Shown here one piece after another: positions 60,608 through 64,000 of a stretch of 64,000 nt of DNA. This DNA comes from JABMMZ01 sp044377005 (GTDB lineage: Bacteria > Bacteroidota > Bacteroidia > NS11-12g > UBA955), in contig JBILJV010000004.1 of the NCBI GenBank assembly GCA_044377005.1, positions 1 through 64,000 on the forward strand. The letters run 5' to 3'. How positions within the stretch are numbered: the first letter of the stretch is position 1; every line of letters begins with the position of its first letter. The translations under genes and the position numbers were made by a program. The notes below the pieces were generated by a model. The model saw nothing but the letters and a program-made list of their open reading frames with translations, was not told the origin of the DNA and searched no databases.

Positions 60608-61255
60608 TTAATCAAAATTTTTAATTTTAAAAAGTTCAAAGTTATTATCGTATAAAACCGATATGACATTCATATTTATAAGCTTGATTAAACTTCTTAT
60701 AATTGTTCTTTTTTTGAAGGGTAGCTTGCTAAGTAAATAATTTAGCTTAATAGGTCCATTTTTACGCATTATTTGCATGATTTCCGATTCAAAAAAGCCA
60801 TAAGTGTTTTTGCCTATGTTTTGAGTTTTGTTATTAAATTTAAGCCATTCATAAGTAACAATGCCTGCTTTGAACGTGTGATCCTCTTGTCTGATATATA
60901 CAATTTTATTTTTTCCCGCATCTAAAGCGAATACAGGTTTTTCGGGAATTTCTTCAATATTAACCTCTAAGATAATTTTTTTATCAATGGAGTGCTCCTT
61001 AAATTTTAATTCTACAGGGGGAACACAATAAAGTTGTGCTGCCAATTCAATCATGTATTTTTCTTCCTCTGATTTAACACCTGCAATGGTTTTATTATCC
61101 CTTACACCCACTAATAATGTACCTCCTTTGGTATTGGCAAATGCACAAATTGTTTTGGCGATTTTATAAGCATCAGAAATGGTGTGTTTAAAATCAAGAT
61201 GAAGTCCTTCTCCATTAAAAATTAATTGATTGATATGATTTAAGTTTTTTATCAA
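60608..61255 (-). CDS. AlbA_2 / Schlafen-type domain protein
   Basis: The product is 215 residues from a TTG start four bases after the M16 stop. The AlbA_2 domain (about 15-130) has EGLHLDFKHTISDAYKIAKT, ICAFANTKGGTLLVGVRDN and IVYIRQEDHTFKAG. The C-terminal part (about 145-215) looks like a winged helix (GPIKLNYLLSKLPFKKRTII). Such proteins may bind nucleic acid; the exact role is unknown. It is the third gene of the FabK-like - M16 - AlbA_2 unit. Confidence 0.75.
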   Translation of the reverse strand: MIKNLNHINQLIFNGEGLHLDFKHTISDAYKIAKTICAFANTKGGTLLVGVRDNKTIAGVKSEEEKYMIELAAQLYCVPPVELKFKEHSIDKKIILEVNIEEIPEKPVFALDAGKNKIVYIRQEDHTFKAGIVTYEWLKFNNKTQNIGKNTYGFFESEIMQIMRKNGPIKLNYLLSKLPFKKRTIIRSLIKLINMNVISVLYDNNFELFKIKNFD

Positions 61256-61259
61256 TTAC

Positions 61260-62489
61260 TTATTCTGATGTAAAAATTAGACGACTCATTTGATCAATTT
61301 CGAAAATTTCATTAGCTATATCCTGAATAGTATTTGCTTTAATGTCTTCAATTTTTTTGATTGCATCTTCCAAACTTTCAATAGGATAGTCCTGAGCTAA
61401 GTTTTTTCCAAGGGCAAGTATTACATTCAAGCGATGTTCTTCTGATAAAGAAATTTGACCAATAAATTGATTCTTTGCTTGATTGAGTTGTAAAGTGCTT
61501 AGCGGTTTAGTTTTTAATAAGTTTAACTCTTTATTAATTAAATCGATAGCCTTGTATAAATATTTTTTTTCAGTTGAGAAATAACAATGAAATAATCCTG
61601 TGTCTTTAAATGCCGAATAACCACTTTCAATGTTATAAGTATAGCCATATTTTTCTCTAATGCTAAGATTTAACCTTGAATTCATGCCTGGCCCACCCAA
61701 TAAATTATTAAGCAATAATAAAGGTATTCTGTTTTTGTGATGATATGGATATGCAATATTCCCTATAATAGAATGACATTGAATATGTTCTGTTTTTTTT
61801 ATTTGGGCTGTTTTTTGGTAGTGCTTAAATACATCTCTTTCAGGAATTGGTTTGTTAGGTAATTCCGATATACATATCTTTTCAATGTGCTTTAATGCCT
61901 CATTAAAGGGCAATGAAGAGCTTATACTTAAAGCAATATTAGAAGTTTGGTAATACGTATTATGAAAATCAATTAAAGTTTTTTGTTGGATTTGTTGAAT
62001 ACTTTCTTGTGAGCCTAAAATATTAGGGCCTAATGAATGTTTGTTAAATATTGACTCCTGAAATTCATCGTAGATGTTTTCTTCTGGAGTGTCCAAATAC
62101 ATGTTTATTTCCTCAGAAATCACCTTTTTTTCTTTTGTTAATTCTTTCTCAGGAAAAGTTGAATTAAATGTCAAATCACTCAATAGCTCTAGAGCTCTTT
62201 TGAAATGAGGTGCTGTTACTGTCGCATAAATAGTGGTTATTTCTTTGGTTGTAAAAGCATTCATTTCACCTCCAACGATTTCCAATCTATTAATAATGTG
62301 ATAAGCATTTCTTTTTTTAGTGCCTTTGAATAACATATGCTCAAAACAATGGGCTGTGCCGGGTATTTCTCCATCATCTCTCGAACCTGCATGGATAGTA
62401 AACGCAATATGCGAAGCTATAGCCTGAGGATAATGATGGTACATTATTTTTAATCCATTGTTTAATGTATGTATAATATAGTCTTTCAA
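61260..62489 (-). CDS. M16-family zinc peptidase
   Basis: The product is 409 residues, a single-unit M16B enzyme (insulinase family). The inverted zinc motif HxxEH reads HCFEH (47-51); the distal Glu lies in EEINMYLDTPEENIYDEF. It begins at TTG 62489, directly after the stop of the flavin oxidoreductase, so the genes are coupled. No signal peptide is visible, so it is probably cytoplasmic and degrades short peptides. A second, inactive half as in other M16 pairs is not present. Confidence 0.88.
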   Translation of the reverse strand: MKDYIIHTLNNGLKIMYHHYPQAIASHIAFTIHAGSRDDGEIPGTAHCFEHMLFKGTKKRNAYHIINRLEIVGGEMNAFTTKEITTIYATVTAPHFKRALELLSDLTFNSTFPEKELTKEKKVISEEINMYLDTPEENIYDEFQESIFNKHSLGPNILGSQESIQQIQQKTLIDFHNTYYQTSNIALSISSSLPFNEALKHIEKICISELPNKPIPERDVFKHYQKTAQIKKTEHIQCHSIIGNIAYPYHHKNRIPLLLLNNLLGGPGMNSRLNLSIREKYGYTYNIESGYSAFKDTGLFHCYFSTEKKYLYKAIDLINKELNLLKTKPLSTLQLNQAKNQFIGQISLSEEHRLNVILALGKNLAQDYPIESLEDAIKKIEDIKANTIQDIANEIFEIDQMSRLIFTSE

Positions 62490-63428
62490 TTAGAATGAAA
62501 TTAGAGAAGATTTAGCAAGTTCGTATTCTTTTATTAAGTTGGAAAATAGCTCTGCAACCGGTCGAGATTCTTTAATCATGGAAGCGACTTGACCAATTTC
62601 AAGTTCACCTTCTATCAAATCACCCTCAAACATCCCTTTTTTTGCTCTGCCACGGCCAAGTAATTTCTCAAGTTCTTCCTTGCTCGCACAATTCTGTTCA
62701 GCTTGTTTTACTAAATCATAAAAAGGATTTTTTATTAATCTAACAGGAGTTAGTGATTTCAAACTTAGTTCTGTGCCACCATCTTCTGTTTCTATTATTT
62801 TGTTTTTAAAGTTCTGATGTGCACTACTTTCGGTACTTGAGGCAAATAAGCTGCCTATTTGTACACCATCTGCACCTAATGCCATACAAGCTAATATAGC
62901 ATTTCCGCTTCCTATTCCACCTGCTGCTATTACAGGAATATTAACGGCCTTTTTTATCATAGGAATTAAACACAATGTTGTAGTTTCCTCACGGCCATTA
63001 TGGCCGCCCGCTTCAAAACCTTCTGCTACAATTGCATCAACCCCTGCTAGTTCACTTTTTATAGCAAATTTTGTATTTGATACAACATGAACCACTGTAA
63101 TTCCATGTTCTTTTAATTTACTTGTCCATATCGCTGGATTTCCTGCACTTGTAAACACTATTTTTACACCTTCTTCTATAATGATAGCCATATGCTTTTC
63201 AATATCCGGGTATAGTAAAGGAACGTTTACACCAAATGGTTGGGAGCAAACCTCTTTGCATTTTTGGATATGTTCTCTCAGAATTTCAGGATACATACTT
63301 CCAGAACCAATAAGACCTAATCCGCCATTATTGCTTACAGCTGAAGCTAATTGCCAACCACTGCACCAAATCATACCTCCCTGAATAATGGGATACTTGA
63401 TTTTAAATAATTCAGAGATTTTGTTCAT
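62490..63428 (-). CDS. FMN-dependent oxidoreductase (nitronate monooxygenase / FabK-like)
   Basis: From ATG 63428 the product is 312 residues (the frame opens at 63467, but a -7 element lies within). TIM-barrel motifs: YPIIQGGMIWCSGWQLASAV, VAEGFEAGGHNG, IPVIAAGGIGSGNAILACMA and GADGVQIGSLFASS. These are shared by nitronate monooxygenases and enoyl-ACP reductase FabK; the GGHNG and the EAGG place it nearer FabK, but the reaction cannot be settled from sequence. It starts a three-gene minus unit. Confidence 0.82.
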   Translation of the reverse strand: MNKISELFKIKYPIIQGGMIWCSGWQLASAVSNNGGLGLIGSGSMYPEILREHIQKCKEVCSQPFGVNVPLLYPDIEKHMAIIIEEGVKIVFTSAGNPAIWTSKLKEHGITVVHVVSNTKFAIKSELAGVDAIVAEGFEAGGHNGREETTTLCLIPMIKKAVNIPVIAAGGIGSGNAILACMALGADGVQIGSLFASSTESSAHQNFKNKIIETEDGGTELSLKSLTPVRLIKNPFYDLVKQAEQNCASKEELEKLLGRGRAKKGMFEGDLIEGELEIGQVASMIKESRPVAELFSNLIKEYELAKSSLISF

Positions 63429-63456
63429 TTTGTTTTTGTAAAAACTTAATATGATG

Positions 63457-63464
63457 CAAAGATA
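63457..63464 (-). promoter_or_regulatory. -7 element for the FabK-like - M16 - AlbA_2 unit
   Basis: On the minus strand, TATCTTTG is a perfect TAnnTTTG match, 28 bases ahead of ATG 63428. It lies inside the longer open frame and so favours the internal start. No -33 is evident. Confidence 0.45.
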
Positions 63465-63594
63465 CAAATTAATGAATCGAGGTATTCTATGCCTTCTGTA
63501 AAGATTGTACCAATGTGTATTGAATAGTATGCATTTAAATTTATGTTGATTTAGGGTTAATAATTAATCTATATAAAGTATTCTGTTTTTGAGT

Positions 63595-63602
63595 TAAGTT
63601 TG
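63595..63602 (+). promoter_or_regulatory. -7 element for the M3 peptidase gene
   Basis: TAAGTTTG at 63595-63602 matches TAnnTTTG, 23 bases ahead of ATG 63626. A -33 element is not clear. The rest of the gap 63465-63594 shows no gene. Confidence 0.45.
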
Positions 63603-63625
63603 AACCTAAATTATTCTAAACTAAA

Positions 63626-64000
63626 ATGAGTAGAAATTATATCCCTGAAAGTTTTAATATTACCACTTGGGAATTGTTGTTGCCTTATTACGAAAAGGCC
63701 AAAGACTTCCCAATAAATAGTGCCGATGAATTTGATGATTTTTTGAAGTATATCAGTGAATTAGAATCTATGGTTAGTGAGGATTTGGCTTGGCGATACA
63801 TTAAAATGACTTGCGATACCAATAATGAAGAGTTGGAAAAAAGGTATGTAGATTTTGTGAATTTAATTCAGCCACATGTTGCTCCATTTGAAGATAAAAT
63901 TAATCAAAAAATACATCAATCTCCCTATAAGTCAGCTTTAGAAAAGGAGAAATCATATTTTATTTATTTTAGGTCAATAGCCAATTCTATTCAGTTGTAC
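63626..64000 (+). CDS. M3-family oligoendopeptidase, 5' part
   Basis: ATG 63626 opens a frame that runs off the window end (125 codons). The visible N-terminus has TTWELLLPYYEKAKDFPINS, ELESMVSEDLAWRYIKMTCD and VAPFEDKINQKI, typical of the oligoendopeptidase F / M3 group (zinc metallopeptidases of the cytoplasm). The HExxH active site lies beyond the window, so activity cannot be checked. Confidence 0.8.
   Translation, partial: MSRNYIPESFNITTWELLLPYYEKAKDFPINSADEFDDFLKYISELESMVSEDLAWRYIKMTCDTNNEELEKRYVDFVNLIQPHVAPFEDKINQKIHQSPYKSALEKEKSYFIYFRSIANSIQLY

Noticed and set aside
1..64000. CRISPR arrays, insertion sequences, phage or integration sites
   Set aside because: No regularly spaced repeats, transposase or integrase frames, or repeated ends were seen; the single tRNA is not followed by foreign genes or a second copy of its 3' end.

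Overview
The window is one continuous piece of a bacterial chromosome from a member of the Bacteroidota, probably a Flavobacteriales-like or related lineage. It is AT-rich. Evidence for the phylum: type IX secretion (T9SS) sorting domains of type A and type B, a PorV/PorQ-like protein, a carboxypeptidase-regulatory-domain outer membrane receptor, DUF5686, DUF6089-like and Porin_10-like outer membrane proteins, a near-total lack of Shine-Dalgarno sequences, and many matches to the Bacteroidota promoter (TTG/TTTG, about 19 bases, TAnnTTTG). I saw no phage, insertion sequence, CRISPR array or resistance gene.

Layout. 1-12456: the S10-spc-alpha ribosomal protein locus, entering inside rplD and running through rplW to rplQ with secY, infA and rpoA; an internal promoter at the end of secY starts the infA-rplQ unit. 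A perfect 19-bp inverted repeat ends it. 12524-16188: purQ (minus), an outer membrane protein, a spermidine-synthase-like methyltransferase and a UMF1-type transporter. 16218-19411: a four-gene cassette of a small Cys-rich membrane protein, an MbnP-like copper-binding lipoprotein, an MbnH-like diheme peroxidase and a CDICGG-type outer membrane protein. 19508-24608: SPFH lipoprotein, tRNA-Ala(GGC), a minus-strand unit (histidine kinase, enoyl-CoA hydratase, VF530 protein), a cyclase and a family 9 glycosyltransferase. 24647-32470: a T9SS cargo protein, a TonB-C-like protein, pyrF, a secreted subtilisin and a putative porin. 32667-34447: CoA-binding protein, thioredoxin-like protein, short-chain dehydrogenase.

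34450-41676 (minus): ilvE, ruvA, a GT-C membrane glycosyltransferase fused to TPR repeats, and a T9SS type B cargo protein. 41701-47212: a small unknown protein, rdgB, queA, two Skp/OmpH-like chaperones, murI and a D-2-hydroxyacid dehydrogenase. 47292-56227: an outer membrane receptor, a 1314-residue T9SS cargo protein and a PorV-like protein, read as one surface-export module. 56307-59671: greA, a HIT protein and a DUF5686 protein. 59672-63428 (minus): outer membrane protein, AlbA-type protein, M16 peptidase and flavin oxidoreductase. 63626-end: the start of an M3 oligoendopeptidase.

The points most worth following are the copper cassette with a perfect 13-bp inverted repeat inside the peroxidase gene; a terminator-like hairpin overlapping the greA promoter, comparable to the E. 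coli GraL leader; a promoter-terminator pair that could encode an RNA of about 55 nt; a 36-codon leader ORF interlocked with a 9-bp stem ahead of the dehydrogenase; the GT-C/TPR fusion; and several promoters so close to the start codon that the mRNAs look leaderless or nearly so. No window-scale stretch lacks genes: the longest gene-free gap is about 220 bases.
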